Shown: positions 32,638-42,239, counted from the stretch's first letter. The stretch: 64,000 bases of DNA from Pandoraea faecigallinarum (GCF_001029105.3 NZ_CP011807.3:1612001-1676000); one strand, 5' to 3'. Made by a program: numbers and translations. The notes: generated by a model not told the origin, from the sequence alone.

Positions 32638-33759
32638 TCAGCCGCGCACGCACCGGCCGCTCAAGCCGTTGGCAGTGGCTGTCACACGCGGTGTGGCGCC
32701 ATCTTTGCACGCGTACCAGTGACTCGCGTACTGCGCTCGTCCTTCGATCATCGGACCGGCAATCGTACTGCGCCCGTTGGGCGGTGCCCATTCGAGCCCA
32801 AGCTCGCCGCGCGCGCAATTTCCCGAGCGAACGGCCGCACCCGTAAAGCAGAATTGCACCGCTATCTTGTATGCGCATCGATTCACGAGATACAGGAACG
32901 TGCTGTCGCCGGCGAATTCCACGCATTGATTGACATTTGCCTCTTCGGTCGGCCCGGACGTGCCAACGGCGGCGGCAGTCGTTGCCGCGGGTTGCGCTGA
33001 GGCATTTCTTGCCGACGCTGCCTGGCTCGGCGCCGGTCTGGCCGCCACGCTTGCGGCGGCCACCTGGGCGGTCGAAGGCGCCTGCCGCTGCATTGCGCTG
33101 CCCAACGCCTGAAGCTGTGCGGCGTTCTTGCCTCCGGCAGCGCCCGCCAGTTGGGCAACGGCGCCCAAAACGCCAAGCCAGCCGCTCCCCGTGTCATCGG
33201 AAGTACTGCCGGCCATCTCGTTGGATGGCTCGTTCGGGACGCTTCCGATCAGGTTGCCCGATGCGTCCCATATCGTTCCGGCGACGAACGCATCTTCGAC
33301 CCAGGTGCCGCTCTTGCGCATTCCGCTTGCGAACGTAAAGGTGCCGTCGCCGTGCAGCTTGCCCTCTTTGAAAGTGCCCTCGTAACGATTGCCGCTACTC
33401 CCCCATGTGAACGTCCCGGGCCCCGAGCGCAGACCAGCGGCGTAATATCCATCGTATGCGCTGCCCGTCTTGAGCCAGCGATAGGTACCGTGGCCTTCCT
33501 TCAACCCCTCGCGCATCGTGCCGTTGAACACCTCGATGGGATCGTCGTGGACGCTCAGCGTCAGGCGACCCGTGCCCGATGCCATGCCGCCAATGCATTG
33601 CCCTGTCCACACAGCCGTTTGACCGGGGGTAGGGCCCGCATCACCGTATAGACAACCCTTGTCGTCTTTCAGGTATGTGATCGGGCCACCTACCGCGGGG
33701 CCGCAGGCGATGAGTGTTGCGGCCGTAAGTGCCGCGATGGAAACGAATTTCCGTTTCAT
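32638..33759 (-). CDS. MORN-repeat secreted protein with Cys-rich C-terminal domain
   Basis: A 373-residue exported protein. A signal or lipoprotein-like start (TAATLIACGPAVGG) is followed by about four MORN units, such as GHGTYRWLKTGSAYDGYY, RYEGTFKEGKLHGDGTFTF. Then come an Ala/Gln/Pro-rich linker (residues 205-275) and a C-terminal domain with six Cys (from NQCVEFAGDSTFLY to LSGRCVRG). A related VNRC/TNRC Cys pattern occurs in the protein at 53681. GGGGAAG precedes the ATG. MORN units often bind lipid or form rigid strands; the role here is unknown. Confidence 0.75.
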   Translation of the reverse strand: MKRKFVSIAALTAATLIACGPAVGGPITYLKDDKGCLYGDAGPTPGQTAVWTGQCIGGMASGTGRLTLSVHDDPIEVFNGTMREGLKEGHGTYRWLKTGSAYDGYYAAGLRSGPGTFTWGSSGNRYEGTFKEGKLHGDGTFTFASGMRKSGTWVEDAFVAGTIWDASGNLIGSVPNEPSNEMAGSTSDDTGSGWLGVLGAVAQLAGAAGGKNAAQLQALGSAMQRQAPSTAQVAAASVAARPAPSQAASARNASAQPAATTAAAVGTSGPTEEANVNQCVEFAGDSTFLYLVNRCAYKIAVQFCFTGAAVRSGNCARGELGLEWAPPNGRSTIAGPMIEGRAQYASHWYACKDGATPRVTATANGLSGRCVRG

Positions 33760-33939
33760 GCTTCCCCCTGAGTTTTCGCGTGTTCCTGTGAACGGGGCTT
33801 GGTCGGCCAGGGCGCACCTGTCCAACGCCCGATGGGAAACGAAGGTAGCAACTCCCGAAAAGGCGGGGAATCCTCAATATGGGGGATATCGCGCTGACGG
33901 CGACGTGAGCAGGGCGCAGGCGTAACACCTCACGCCGCA

Positions 33940-33975
33940 AAAACGAAAAGGGGTTGCGATTTCTCGCAACCCCTT
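33940..33975 (-). terminator. Terminator of the tRNA-Lys transcript
   Basis: On the minus strand, directly after the tRNA, AAGGGGTTGCGA and TCGCAACCCCTT form a perfect 12-bp stem with a 4-nt loop, followed by a T-rich run (TTTTCGTTTTTG). Confidence 0.85.
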
Positions 33976-33983
33976 CTGTATTC

Positions 33984-34059
33984 TGGTAGGCCGTGCAGGA
34001 TTCGAACCTGCGACCAACGGATTAAAAGTCCGCTGCTCTACCAACTGAGCTAACGACCC
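33984..34059 (-). tRNA. tRNA-Lys (anticodon TTT)
   Basis: On the minus strand a 76-nt cloverleaf starts GGGTCGTTAGCTCAGTTGG and ends with CCA. Anticodon TTT is in the loop ACTTTTAATC, and the T-arm is GCAGGTTCGAATCCTGC. All stems pair, with a G-U at position 1-72. CCA is encoded. It is followed by an intrinsic terminator. Confidence 0.97.
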
Positions 34060-34165
34060 AACGAAGAAAAAGATTATAGCGTGGAGGGCGTTATAGTGTC
34101 AACACTCCCGCGGCGCGGATATGCCTGTTCAGGGGCTTTTTCACCCTATTGCATGCGAATTACGC

Positions 34166-35281
34166 TCAAACGCTGCGCTCGATGCGCCACATCTGATATT
34201 TGAACGCGCAGACGCCGCCCGCCAGAATGGCGGCGATGGCAACGAACGATCCCAAGGCGAGCGTCGATACGCCCGAGAGTCCCTGACCTACCGTGCAACC
34301 GAGTGCCGTCACACCGCCGAACCCCATCAGGACACCACCCGCCATGTGATTGGCCGTATCTTCCGTGCCCTGAAAACCTTCCCAACGGAAATTGCGCGAC
34401 ACCAGCGCATACACGAACGAGCCGGCAATCACACCCAGCACGCTCGAAATCCCGAGCGTGACGACATTGCTCGTATCGCTCCACATCATCAGCCAATACA
34501 GCGTATAGGCGAGCGGCGAGACGAACGACAATGCTTCCATCTTGCCGGAGTTCGTTGCAACGAAGCTCTCTTCGAGCGTGTTCGGATTCTCGGCTACGTA
34601 CCCGACTTTGCCCGAGACGTACCACAGCGCCACGATGATCGCGCCGACGACCAGACCGCCGAGCAGGTTGTCGAACGTCCAGAACTCGCGGCGGTAAATT
34701 GCCGCGAGCACAAACGCACCGCCGATCAGCAGACCGAGGATGAGTTGTGCGCGATGCACGTCGCCGCCGAACATACCGCCGAGCAGCGTGGGCAGATCCT
34801 GCGACGTCGCGAAGGTCGTTTGCACGCTGTCGAGCGCCGTAACGCGCAGCACGGCGAACAGGCCCTTGAGCGTCATGTACGCCGACACGCCGATCATCAC
34901 GAACACCAGCAGCGACTTCAGATTGCCGCCACCGATGCGCACCAGCGTCTTGCTGCCGCAACCGGAGGCCAGCACCATGCCCACGCCGAAACACCACCCG
35001 CCGACGAGATACGACAGCCATGTGAAGCGCGGCGTCGTGTAAATCGCCTTGATCGGATCGACGATGCCCTGCGAGGCCAGCACGCCCGTGCCGATCGTTG
35101 CGACGCCAATGGCGAGCCACCACATGCGCATGCGGTTCCAGTCGCCAATGTTGACGATGTCGGAGAGTGCGCCCATGGTGCAGAAGTGCGTGCGCTGGAG
35201 CACGGCACCGAACACGAAGGCCAGGCCGAAGGTAAGCCACACGACAGTGTGGGAGAGGGCGGTGAGATCGACGTCGGTCAT
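34166..35281 (-). CDS. YeeE/YedE-family sulfur (thiosulfate) transporter
   Basis: A 371-residue membrane protein with the conserved Cys motifs of TsuA/YeeE: FCTMGALSD near the start, GCGSKTLVRIGGGN in the middle and GCTVGQGLSG near the end, set in about nine or more hydrophobic segments. The family imports thiosulfate or related sulfur species by passing them between Cys residues. Start ATG 35281 (MTDVDLTAL) is preferred; upstream sequence is not membrane-like. No TusA/YeeD partner is adjacent. It lies between tRNA-Lys and the tol locus, all leftward. Confidence 0.85.
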   Translation of the reverse strand: MTDVDLTALSHTVVWLTFGLAFVFGAVLQRTHFCTMGALSDIVNIGDWNRMRMWWLAIGVATIGTGVLASQGIVDPIKAIYTTPRFTWLSYLVGGWCFGVGMVLASGCGSKTLVRIGGGNLKSLLVFVMIGVSAYMTLKGLFAVLRVTALDSVQTTFATSQDLPTLLGGMFGGDVHRAQLILGLLIGGAFVLAAIYRREFWTFDNLLGGLVVGAIIVALWYVSGKVGYVAENPNTLEESFVATNSGKMEALSFVSPLAYTLYWLMMWSDTSNVVTLGISSVLGVIAGSFVYALVSRNFRWEGFQGTEDTANHMAGGVLMGFGGVTALGCTVGQGLSGVSTLALGSFVAIAAILAGGVCAFKYQMWRIERSV

Positions 35282-35666
35282 GAGGCGAGAAGACGATAGC
35301 GGCCGTGCCCGGCCGTTCGATGCATTGACGCGGGCTACGGGGCGCAGCCGGCTTTGTTGTATCAAACGTGATCGCGCCGCAGGTGCGCGATCACGTCGCG
35401 GGTGCGGTCGTCATGCCGTGGCGGCCCCGCCCCTTACTCTTTACCGAGTGGGTGGTCCGCCCGCATCCCCTGAGACGCCGCGCCTCGAACGTTTGCAAAG
35501 TCGGTATTCTACTTGAGGTCTCGTGTGTCACCGGCAAAGCGCGCAATCGTCATGCAAACGAAGCCTGCAAGCGCCGGAAACGACAACGCCGCCCAGAGGC
35601 GGCGTCGTTCGTCCGACGAGTGACCTGCGCGGAAGGACCGGTTCGCACAATCCCCCGCGGCAGGTC
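35282..35666. other. Region between cpoB and the YeeE gene
   Basis: No gene is seen. A GC stem CGCCGCC-CAGA-GGCGGCG at 35587-35604, read leftward into TTGTCGTTTCC, may terminate the tol-pal transcript. The rest should hold the promoter of the YeeE/YedE gene. Confidence 0.45.
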
Positions 35667-36410
35667 TTACTTCGGATTGGGCCAGCGCTTCCTGGCATCC
35701 GCGGCCGATTGGCTATTGGGATACTTCGCCAACAGGTCGTTGTATGCCTTTTTCGACACCGCCACTTGCCCGGCGGCGGCCGCGTTGCTGGCAATTGCCA
35801 TCAGCGCTTCGGCAGCCTTGGGGCTATCCGGGTACTTCGTCACGATGCTTTGCAGCGTCGCGGTCGAACCCTTCAGATCGTTGTTGGCGTACTGTGAGTT
35901 GCCAAGCCAGAACAGCGCTTCGGGTTGATACGGGCTGCCAGGGTACTTCGCTGTGAAGGTCCGGAAATCCGTTTGCGCACCCTTGTAGTCACCCTTGCGG
36001 AATTTGTCGAGCGCGGCGTCGAAAACTTCCTTCTCGCCCGGTTGGACGGTGCCGGTCACGCCGCCGACGGTCATCTGCTGGGGTTCGAATTTCTTCAACC
36101 GGCCGTCGAGGTCGGTGTAGAAATCCTTCTGACTTTGTTGCAGGTTCGCAAGCTGGTTTTTCAGATCTTCGTTCTGACCGCGCTGGTCGGCCAGATCACG
36201 CTGCAACTGCTGGATCTGGTTGTTCAAATCCAGCACGTTGCGCGTGAGCCCCTCAATCCGTTGCCTGTCCGAATCCAGACGGCTGCGGATATCGAGGATC
36301 GCTTTGCGCGCCTCGTCGTCGTCGAACAGTCCGGCATGCGCGAGCGGACTCAGCACCGAAGTGCCGAGCGTCACCGCGCAGATCATGTTTTTTAGCAAAC
36401 GAGACGTCAT
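35667..36410 (-). CDS. cpoB: Cell division coordinator CpoB (YbgF), Tol-Pal system
   Basis: A 247-residue periplasmic protein: signal peptide to about residue 26, a Gln-rich coiled coil (residues 40-105, NQIQQLQRDLADQRGQNEDL) that trimerises, then TPR repeats (EKEVFDAALDKFRKGDYKGA, GNSQYANNDLKGS, KKAYNDLLAKYPNS). CpoB links the Tol-Pal complex with peptidoglycan synthesis at the septum. Last gene of the locus, 10 bp after pal. Confidence 0.93.
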   Translation of the reverse strand: MTSRLLKNMICAVTLGTSVLSPLAHAGLFDDDEARKAILDIRSRLDSDRQRIEGLTRNVLDLNNQIQQLQRDLADQRGQNEDLKNQLANLQQSQKDFYTDLDGRLKKFEPQQMTVGGVTGTVQPGEKEVFDAALDKFRKGDYKGAQTDFRTFTAKYPGSPYQPEALFWLGNSQYANNDLKGSTATLQSIVTKYPDSPKAAEALMAIASNAAAAGQVAVSKKAYNDLLAKYPNSQSAADARKRWPNPK

Positions 36411-36420
36411 GACGATTTAA

Positions 36421-36921
36421 TCAATAAGCCAGATCGACGCGACGGTCCTGGGCCCAGGTGGCTTCGTCGGTACCCGTGGCCTTTTCCTTGCCCAGCGACA
36501 CGGCTTCCATCTGGCTGGCGTTGGCGCCCAGTGCCGTCATGGTCTTCAGCACGGCTTCGGCACGCTTCTGACCCAGTGCCAGGTTGTATTCGCTCGTACC
36601 GCGCGGGTCGGTGTTGCCTTGCAGCAGCACACGGCGTTGCGAGTACTTCGTCAGGAAGTTCGCGTGTGCCTGGAGCAGCGGGGTGTATTGCGAATCGACG
36701 CTGTACGAATCGAAGCCGAAGTACACGCTGCGCTTGGCGAGCGGGCCGTTCGGGTTGTTCAGTTCGTCGGCCGAAGCGTCGACGGGGGCGACGGCGCGAG
36801 CGTCGGTCGTGGTTTGACCCTTGTTGGCGTTAGCCTGGTCGTCGAGCTTCACGCCCGAAGAGCAAGCGGCCAGAGCGGCCAGCGAAGAGATGGCGAGGAT
36901 ATTACGAAGCAGGGAACTCAT
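36421..36921 (-). CDS. pal: Peptidoglycan-associated lipoprotein Pal
   Basis: A 166-residue lipoprotein with lipobox LAAC near residue 20 and an OmpA-like C-terminal domain (VYFGFDSYSVD, LLQGNTDPRGTSEYNLALGQ, RRVDLAY) that binds diaminopimelate in peptidoglycan. It is the outer-membrane end of the Tol-Pal bridge and lies between tolB and cpoB. Confidence 0.96.
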   Translation of the reverse strand: MSSLLRNILAISSLAALAACSSGVKLDDQANANKGQTTTDARAVAPVDASADELNNPNGPLAKRSVYFGFDSYSVDSQYTPLLQAHANFLTKYSQRRVLLQGNTDPRGTSEYNLALGQKRAEAVLKTMTALGANASQMEAVSLGKEKATGTDEATWAQDRRVDLAY

Positions 36922-36951
36922 ATGAGCCTCCGATTGATGTTGCTGTTGATG

Positions 36952-38244
36952 TTATTGCATGAAAGGGCCCCAGGAGGGTTCGCGAACTTCCCCTCCCCGA
37001 ACCTGAAGAATCTGCCGGGTTTGCCCGTCCACCGAGACTGCCGCGAGGACCTTGCGGCCCCCCGACTGCGTTGCGTAAAGAATGTACTTGCCGTTCGCGG
37101 CAAAACTCGGTGACTCGTCGTGGCTGGTGTCGGTCAGAGCCGTAACATCGCCAGTACTCATATCCTGCACGCTCAGCTTGAATCCGCCACCCTGACGCGC
37201 GATGAACGCGAGCAATTTGCCGTCGGGACTGATTCGCGGGCTGACGTTGTAACTCCCCTTGAAAGTGACGCGCTGCGCGCCGCCTTCGCTCTCGCCACCA
37301 GCAGGCATCTTGTAGATTTGCGGACCACCGCCACGATCGCTCGTGAAGAAAATCCATTTGCCGTCCGGGGAATACTGCGGTTCGGTATCGATCGCACCGC
37401 TGCGTGACAGACGCTTGAGGCCGCCGCCGTTGGCGTTGACCTGATAGATCTGCGTGTTGCCGTCGCGCGACAGGGCCACGGCGAGCTTGGTGCCGTCCGG
37501 CGACCACGACGGCGCCGAGTTGTTTCCCTTCTCATTGGCAAGCACGGCGCGGCGGCCGCTCGGCAGATCGTGGATGTACACGACCGGCTTGCGCTTCTCG
37601 AACGAAACGTACGCGACCTTGGTGCCGTCCGGCGACCACGCCGGCGAGATGATCGGCTCGCGGCTGTTCAGGGCGACGCGTGCGTCCTGACCGTCCGAGT
37701 CCGAAATCTGCAACTGGTAGTTCGGGCCGTTATGCAGCACATAGGACAGACGCGTGGCGAACACACCGCGGTCACCCAGCAGTTTCTGATAGATGTAATC
37801 GGCGATCTTGTGCGCGGTCAGGCGCAGGTTCGCCTGCGAAGAGGTGAGGGCCAGACCGCCGAGCGGCTGACCGTTCACGGCGTCATAAAGGCGGAAGCTG
37901 ACCTGGAACGTGCCGTTGCCTTGCGCAACGATGGTGCCGGAGACGAACGCATTCGCGCCCTTTGCGCGCCACGTGCCGAGATCGACCGAATCGTCCACGC
38001 CGACGGTCGCGCCGCCCGCGTCGATCTGGTTGAAGCGGCCGCTGTTGCTCAGGTCCGCCTTGATGACGGCAACGATGTCCGTGGGCGCGGTGCCCTTGAA
38101 GTTCGACACGGCGATCGGGTAGCGGTTACTACCGACGCCGGTAATGTCGACGGTCAGCGGTGTCTGCGCATGGGCGATCGTGCAAGCCGCGGTGAGCCAG
38201 GTGGCCACCAGCGCACGCCATGCATATTGACTGGAGATTCGCAT
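36952..38244 (-). CDS. tolB: Tol-Pal translocation protein TolB
   Basis: A 430-residue periplasmic protein: signal peptide cut after AHA (residue 26), an N-terminal alpha/beta domain ([20 protein letters not shown]) and a six-bladed beta-propeller with repeated SPDGTK/ISPDGK blades (for example [30 protein letters not shown]). TolB binds Pal through the propeller. It follows tolA, whose 3' end seems frameshifted. Confidence 0.96.
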   Translation of the reverse strand: MRISSQYAWRALVATWLTAACTIAHAQTPLTVDITGVGSNRYPIAVSNFKGTAPTDIVAVIKADLSNSGRFNQIDAGGATVGVDDSVDLGTWRAKGANAFVSGTIVAQGNGTFQVSFRLYDAVNGQPLGGLALTSSQANLRLTAHKIADYIYQKLLGDRGVFATRLSYVLHNGPNYQLQISDSDGQDARVALNSREPIISPAWSPDGTKVAYVSFEKRKPVVYIHDLPSGRRAVLANEKGNNSAPSWSPDGTKLAVALSRDGNTQIYQVNANGGGLKRLSRSGAIDTEPQYSPDGKWIFFTSDRGGGPQIYKMPAGGESEGGAQRVTFKGSYNVSPRISPDGKLLAFIARQGGGFKLSVQDMSTGDVTALTDTSHDESPSFAANGKYILYATQSGGRKVLAAVSVDGQTRQILQVRGGEVREPSWGPFMQ

Positions 38245-38260
38245 GCGTTCGATTGGTCAG

Positions 38261-39394
38261 TTACGCGGTGCAAGGGCCATTTTTACCACATTCGAGTGAA
38301 AATGGACTTGCATCGCTCGGTTTTCGTTCCCGTTTGACAACATCCTCAACCCTTCGGGCTGAAACGGAGGTTGACGCTCGGGGGGCTTTGCCGTTCGTGT
38401 CGCGCGGCAACGGGTCGGATTTGGTGATGGCGGCCTGCACGGCGGCGTCCCAGGCGGGATTGCCACTGGACTTGACCAACTGCATCGAAAGTACGCTGCC
38501 ATCCGGAGCGAGGCGTACCGCAACGACCGCCGTGGGATTGCCCTCGGTGTCGCCGCCATAGGCGATGTTCGGCTTGACCTTGGCGCGAACGCGGTCGGCG
38601 TAGCCCGCCGATGCCGTGCCGCCAGCGCCCGAGCCGGTACCGCCCGCTTGCGAACCCAGACCGTTGCCGGTTGCGCCCGCAGTTCCGCCAGCCATGCCGC
38701 GCAACGAGGCCAGCCGGTCGGCCTTCGCAGCCTCCGCCGCCTTCTGCGCTGCCGCTTCCTTCGCGGCCTTGGCCCTGGCTGCCTTGTCTTCCGCCGCCTT
38801 CTTTTCGGCGTCGGCTTTTTTCTGCGCGTCCGCCAGTTGCTGCTGCTTGAGTTGTTCGGCCTTCCTCGCGTCTTCTTCCTTCTGACGTTTCTGTTCGTCG
38901 GCCTTCTTCTGATCGGCCAGTTTCTGCTGACGTGCGGCTTCGTCCGCCGCCGCCTTCTTGCGCGCCAGTTCGGCTGCTGCCTGCTGCTCGGCGAGTTGCT
39001 TTTGCCTGAGCGCTTCCTGGCGCGCCTTTTCCTGCTGCGCTTCGAGCAGTCGCGCCTGTTCGGCGGCCTGCTGTTCCTGTTTGCGCTTCTTTTGCTGGAG
39101 GGCGATGTCGGCGTCTTCTTCCGGCGGCGTGGGCGCGGCCACGGCCGGCGGTGCCGGTGTGGGCGGCGGTGTCACCACCGGCGGGGTCGGCTCGGCCACT
39201 TCGGCTGGCGTCCACAATTCCGCTTCGGAACCCGCGGGCGAGCTGTTCTGCCAGCGCATGCCGTAGAAGAGCAGCGCGAACAGCAGCGCATGCATGAGCA
39301 ACGCGAGGAGGAATGCCCGCCCCGTGCCGTGCTCGCTGTTGCGCGGACCGATGGGGCGCTCGGAACGGCCCGGCTGGGCGACGGTGCGACTCAT
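38261..39394 (-). CDS. tolA: TolA, probable frameshift near the 3' end
   Basis: A 377-residue inner-membrane protein: one N-terminal membrane segment (FLLALLMHALLFALLFYG), a long Ala/Lys/Gln-rich helix (residues 85-220) crossing the periplasm, a Gly-rich hinge and the C-terminal domain (YADRVRAKVKPNIAY, VRLAPDGSVLSMQLVKSSG). After NGKAP the frame runs into 39 atypical Cys- and Arg-containing residues. If the six-base C run (coding strand; plus-strand G at 38380-38385) had seven C, the protein would continue PPSVNLRFSPKG and stop at 38346, as expected for TolA. So the sequence contains either a true mutation or a homopolymer read error. It overlaps tolR by 4 bp. Confidence 0.92.
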   Translation of the reverse strand: MSRTVAQPGRSERPIGPRNSEHGTGRAFLLALLMHALLFALLFYGMRWQNSSPAGSEAELWTPAEVAEPTPPVVTPPPTPAPPAVAAPTPPEEDADIALQQKKRKQEQQAAEQARLLEAQQEKARQEALRQKQLAEQQAAAELARKKAAADEAARQQKLADQKKADEQKRQKEEDARKAEQLKQQQLADAQKKADAEKKAAEDKAARAKAAKEAAAQKAAEAAKADRLASLRGMAGGTAGATGNGLGSQAGGTGSGAGGTASAGYADRVRAKVKPNIAYGGDTEGNPTAVVAVRLAPDGSVLSMQLVKSSGNPAWDAAVQAAITKSDPLPRDTNGKAPRASTSVSARRVEDVVKRERKPSDASPFSLECGKNGPCTA

Positions 39395-39825
39395 TTCTGC
39401 TTGACGAGCAGGCCCACGCGCTTCACGCCCTGAGCCTTGAGATCGGACATTACGTTCATGACGATTTCGTACTTCACCGATTTATCGGCGGCGATGACGA
39501 CCGGCTGATCCGGATTCGCCGCCTGACGGCCTTGCAGGAAACCGGTCAGATCGCCCGCGCTCATGCGCTGTTCGATGGTGTTCTCGCCATCCTTGTAGCG
39601 CACCAGCATGCGATTGTCCGCTTCGATATTGACGACCACCGGCGGTGTCTGTTGCTGCGGGCTGGCGTTGGCCACGCTCGGCAGATTGACGATCGACGGC
39701 GCGACCAGCGGGGCGGCCACCATGAAAATGACGAGCAGCACCAGCATCACGTCGATGTACGGTACGACGTTGATGTCCGCCATGGCGCGACGGCCGCGGC
39801 GAGCGTTGCGCATAGAACCTGCCAT
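39391..39825 (-). CDS. tolR: TolR, Tol-Pal biopolymer transport protein (ExbD family)
   Basis: A 144-residue protein with a single N-terminal membrane helix containing the proton-path Asp (NVVPYIDVMLVLLVIFMV) and a periplasmic domain. It works with TolQ to use the proton motive force to energise TolA. The stop overlaps the tolA start (ATGA type, 4 bp), and the start is 21 bp after tolQ. Confidence 0.95.
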   Translation of the reverse strand: MAGSMRNARRGRRAMADINVVPYIDVMLVLLVIFMVAAPLVAPSIVNLPSVANASPQQQTPPVVVNIEADNRMLVRYKDGENTIEQRMSAGDLTGFLQGRQAANPDQPVVIAADKSVKYEIVMNVMSDLKAQGVKRVGLLVKQK

Positions 39826-39846
39826 GTCTCGGCGCTCCCGGAGTGC

Positions 39847-40521
39847 TTAGTGAATCTGCCGTTGCAGGATGTTGGAGAACTCTTCGATGAAGCTTTCGAA
39901 GCGAATCGACAGCCGGTCGATGTCGGTGGCGAAGCGGTTGTAGGCAACCACGGCAGGGATAGCGGCGAACAGACCGATGGCCGTGGCCACCAGCGCTTCC
40001 GCGATACCCGGCGCCACATTGGCGAGCGTGGCCTGTTGCACGTTCGAGAGGCCGCGGAATGCGTTCATGATACCCCACACCGTACCGAACAGACCAATGT
40101 ACGGACTCACCGAGCCAACCGATGCGAGGAACGGCAGATTGGCTTCGAGCGCGTCCATTTCACGTTGATAGCAAGCGCGCATGGCACGGCGTGCGCCGTC
40201 CAGGATCGCATGCGGATCGTTCAGCCCTTTTTCGCTCGCCTTGATGTACTCGCGCATGCCCGATTCGAAGATACGTTCGAGCGAGCCTGTCTGATGACGG
40301 TTGTTCAGCGCGCTTTGATACAGCGCCTGAAGGTCGCCGCCCGACCAGAAGTCGCGCTCGAAGCGCTCGGTCTGAGTGCGGGCGCGGCGGATCGCGAAGA
40401 TCTTGCGGAAGATGTGCGTCCACGAGAGCAGCGAGAGCAGCAGCAGCAGGCCCATGACTGCCTGGGCGAGCAAGCTGGCGTGCATGACCAGCGAAATGAT
40501 GGAAAGGTCTTGATCGGGCAT
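39847..40521 (-). CDS. tolQ: TolQ, Tol-Pal proton channel subunit (ExbB family)
   Basis: A 224-residue protein with three membrane segments: near residues 15-35, and the pair around YIGLFGTVWGIMNAF and EALVATAIGLFAAIPAVVAYN typical of TolQ/ExbB. Forms the proton channel with TolR. Lies 39 bp after ybgC in the usual order. Confidence 0.95.
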   Translation of the reverse strand: MPDQDLSIISLVMHASLLAQAVMGLLLLLSLLSWTHIFRKIFAIRRARTQTERFERDFWSGGDLQALYQSALNNRHQTGSLERIFESGMREYIKASEKGLNDPHAILDGARRAMRACYQREMDALEANLPFLASVGSVSPYIGLFGTVWGIMNAFRGLSNVQQATLANVAPGIAEALVATAIGLFAAIPAVVAYNRFATDIDRLSIRFESFIEEFSNILQRQIH

Positions 40522-40560
40522 GGTGTGGTTATTGACTGACCGGAATTCTTGTCCCTGACT

Positions 40561-41043
40561 TCACGCGGCTGCCGCGGGCGCAGACGCAGTCGCCGAGGTG
40601 CTGGCCGCCTTGGCAGCCGATTGCATGGCGAGCCGAACGTGCGCCGGAATCTTGCCTGGACGCATCGTTTGCGCGCTCACGCAGCCGATTTTGATGCTGC
40701 CGCGCGCCAACAGTTCGCCCGTGCCGTCCGGCGCATCGCGCCAGGCTTCCTGGAGAAAATCGACGGAGGCACCGCCGAGACGCTCGATGCGGCTCTTGAT
40801 GACGACGAGATCGTCGAGCCGGGCGGGACTCAGATAGTCGAGTGCCGTGGCGCGCACAATAAAGATCATTCCGGTATTGCGGGCCAGTTCGAGTTGTTCG
40901 ATGCCGAGCGAACGGAGCCACTCGGTTCGGGCCCGTTCGAAGAATTTTAAATAGTTGGCGTAGAAGACGACGCCTCCGGCGTCCGTGTCCTCGTAGTAAA
41001 CGCGAATTGACCAACTGGTATCAAAATCAGCCATGCCGCGCAT
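40561..41043 (-). CDS. ybgC: Tol-Pal-associated acyl-CoA thioesterase YbgC
   Basis: A 160-residue hotdog-fold thioesterase with the YbgC signature RVYYEDTDAGGVVFYANYLKF, where Asp is catalytic, and the FERARTEWLR helix. The C-terminus has an extra Ala/Ser-rich tail of about 20 residues. Two ATG codons, 41043 and 41034, are possible; neither has a strong ribosome site. It is the first gene of the tol locus. Confidence 0.93.
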   Translation of the reverse strand: MRGMADFDTSWSIRVYYEDTDAGGVVFYANYLKFFERARTEWLRSLGIEQLELARNTGMIFIVRATALDYLSPARLDDLVVIKSRIERLGGASVDFLQEAWRDAPDGTGELLARGSIKIGCVSAQTMRPGKIPAHVRLAMQSAAKAASTSATASAPAAAA

Positions 41044-41330
41044 TGTATCGGAACGCAGCGGTAACGCCAGTCACGGAAACAGAATTTTTCAATCAAGCCC
41101 GATGTCGGCCTGTTTTCGAGCGATTATTGCAACCGATCCGGCGCACCAAACCGGGGCAAGAGGGCGCCGATGCCCCGCGTGGCGGGGGATTGCGCTGGCG
41201 CGCCGGCATGGCCGGTCTCTATAATGATGGCTCGCAAGCCCCCTGTATTTCAGACTGGGCCGCCATGTGCGCACGTCTGCGCGTATGCTCCGCGGTCCCT
41301 CTTAGCGAATCAACCTGCGAGGCCCTTGAA

Positions 41331-42239
41331 TTGACTTCCCCCACAACGCAATCTTCCCCGCTTCGCGTCGCCTTCCTCGGTCTGGGCGTGATGGGTTACC
41401 CGATGGCGGGTCACCTGCAACGCGCCGGTCACGCGGTGACCGTCTATAACCGTACGGCAGCCAAGGCACGGCAATGGGCGGCGGAATATGGCGGCTCAAG
41501 CGCCGCAACGCCTGCCGAAGCCGTGCGCGGTGCGGACATTGTTGCCGCCTGCGTGGGTAACGATGACGACCTGCGCAGTGTCGTGCTGGGCGAACAGGGC
41601 GCGTTCGCCGGCATGAAGGCCGACGCCGTTTTCGTCGACCACACCACGGCCTCCGCCGACGTCGCACGCGAGCTGTACGCCGTCGCCCGTGAGAAGGGAC
41701 TGCATTTCGTCGATGCGCCTGTCTCGGGCGGCGAAGCGGGCGCCAGGAACGGGGTGCTGACGATCATGTGCGGCGGCGATGCCCCGGCGTTCGATCGTGT
41801 CTGCGCGACACTCGGCGCCTACGGCCGTGCCGTCACCCGCATCGGCGAGGCCGGCGCGGGCCAGTTGGCCAAGATGGTCAACCAGATCTGCATCGCGGGT
41901 CTCGTGCAGGGACTCTCCGAGGCCATCAACTTCGGCCAGCTTGCCGGGCTCGACATGCCGCTCGTGCTCGACGTCATCAACAAGGGCGCGGCGGCCAGCT
42001 GGCAGATGGACAATCGCGGTCAGACGATGATCGACGGGAAGTTCGACTATGGCTTTGCCGTGGACTGGATGCGCAAGGATCTGGGCCTGTGTCTGGCCGA
42101 AGCGCAGCGCAATGGCGTGTCGCTGCCGGTGACGGCGCTCGTCGACCAGTTCTACGGCGACGTTCAGGCGCTGGGCGGTTCGCGTTGGGATACGTCCAGC
42201 CTGATCCACCGGTTGCGCGTGCTGTCGGGCAAGGCGTAA
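41331..42239 (+). CDS. 3-hydroxyisobutyrate-dehydrogenase-like NAD(P) oxidoreductase, TTG start
   Basis: A beta-hydroxyacid dehydrogenase (about 302 residues): Rossmann motif VAFLGLGVMGYPMAGHL, substrate-binding VDAPVSGGEAGARNGVL and the catalytic Lys in GQLAKMVNQI. Family members oxidise 3-hydroxyisobutyrate or reduce tartronate semialdehyde or glyoxylate. The Rossmann strand normally starts within about 10 residues of the N-terminus; TTG 41331, with GAGG 9 bp before it, fits, whereas ATG 41265 would add 22 unusual residues. A TATAAT hexamer lies at 41220-41225. Divergent from ybgC. Confidence 0.87.
   Translation: MTSPTTQSSPLRVAFLGLGVMGYPMAGHLQRAGHAVTVYNRTAAKARQWAAEYGGSSAATPAEAVRGADIVAACVGNDDDLRSVVLGEQGAFAGMKADAVFVDHTTASADVARELYAVAREKGLHFVDAPVSGGEAGARNGVLTIMCGGDAPAFDRVCATLGAYGRAVTRIGEAGAGQLAKMVNQICIAGLVQGLSEAINFGQLAGLDMPLVLDVINKGAAASWQMDNRGQTMIDGKFDYGFAVDWMRKDLGLCLAEAQRNGVSLPVTALVDQFYGDVQALGGSRWDTSSLIHRLRVLSGKA

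Noticed and set aside
41197..41225. Full sigma70 promoter at the TATAAT hexamer before the dehydrogenase gene
   Set aside because: The -10 is perfect, but no acceptable -35 lies 16-18 bp upstream; mentioned only as a hexamer.
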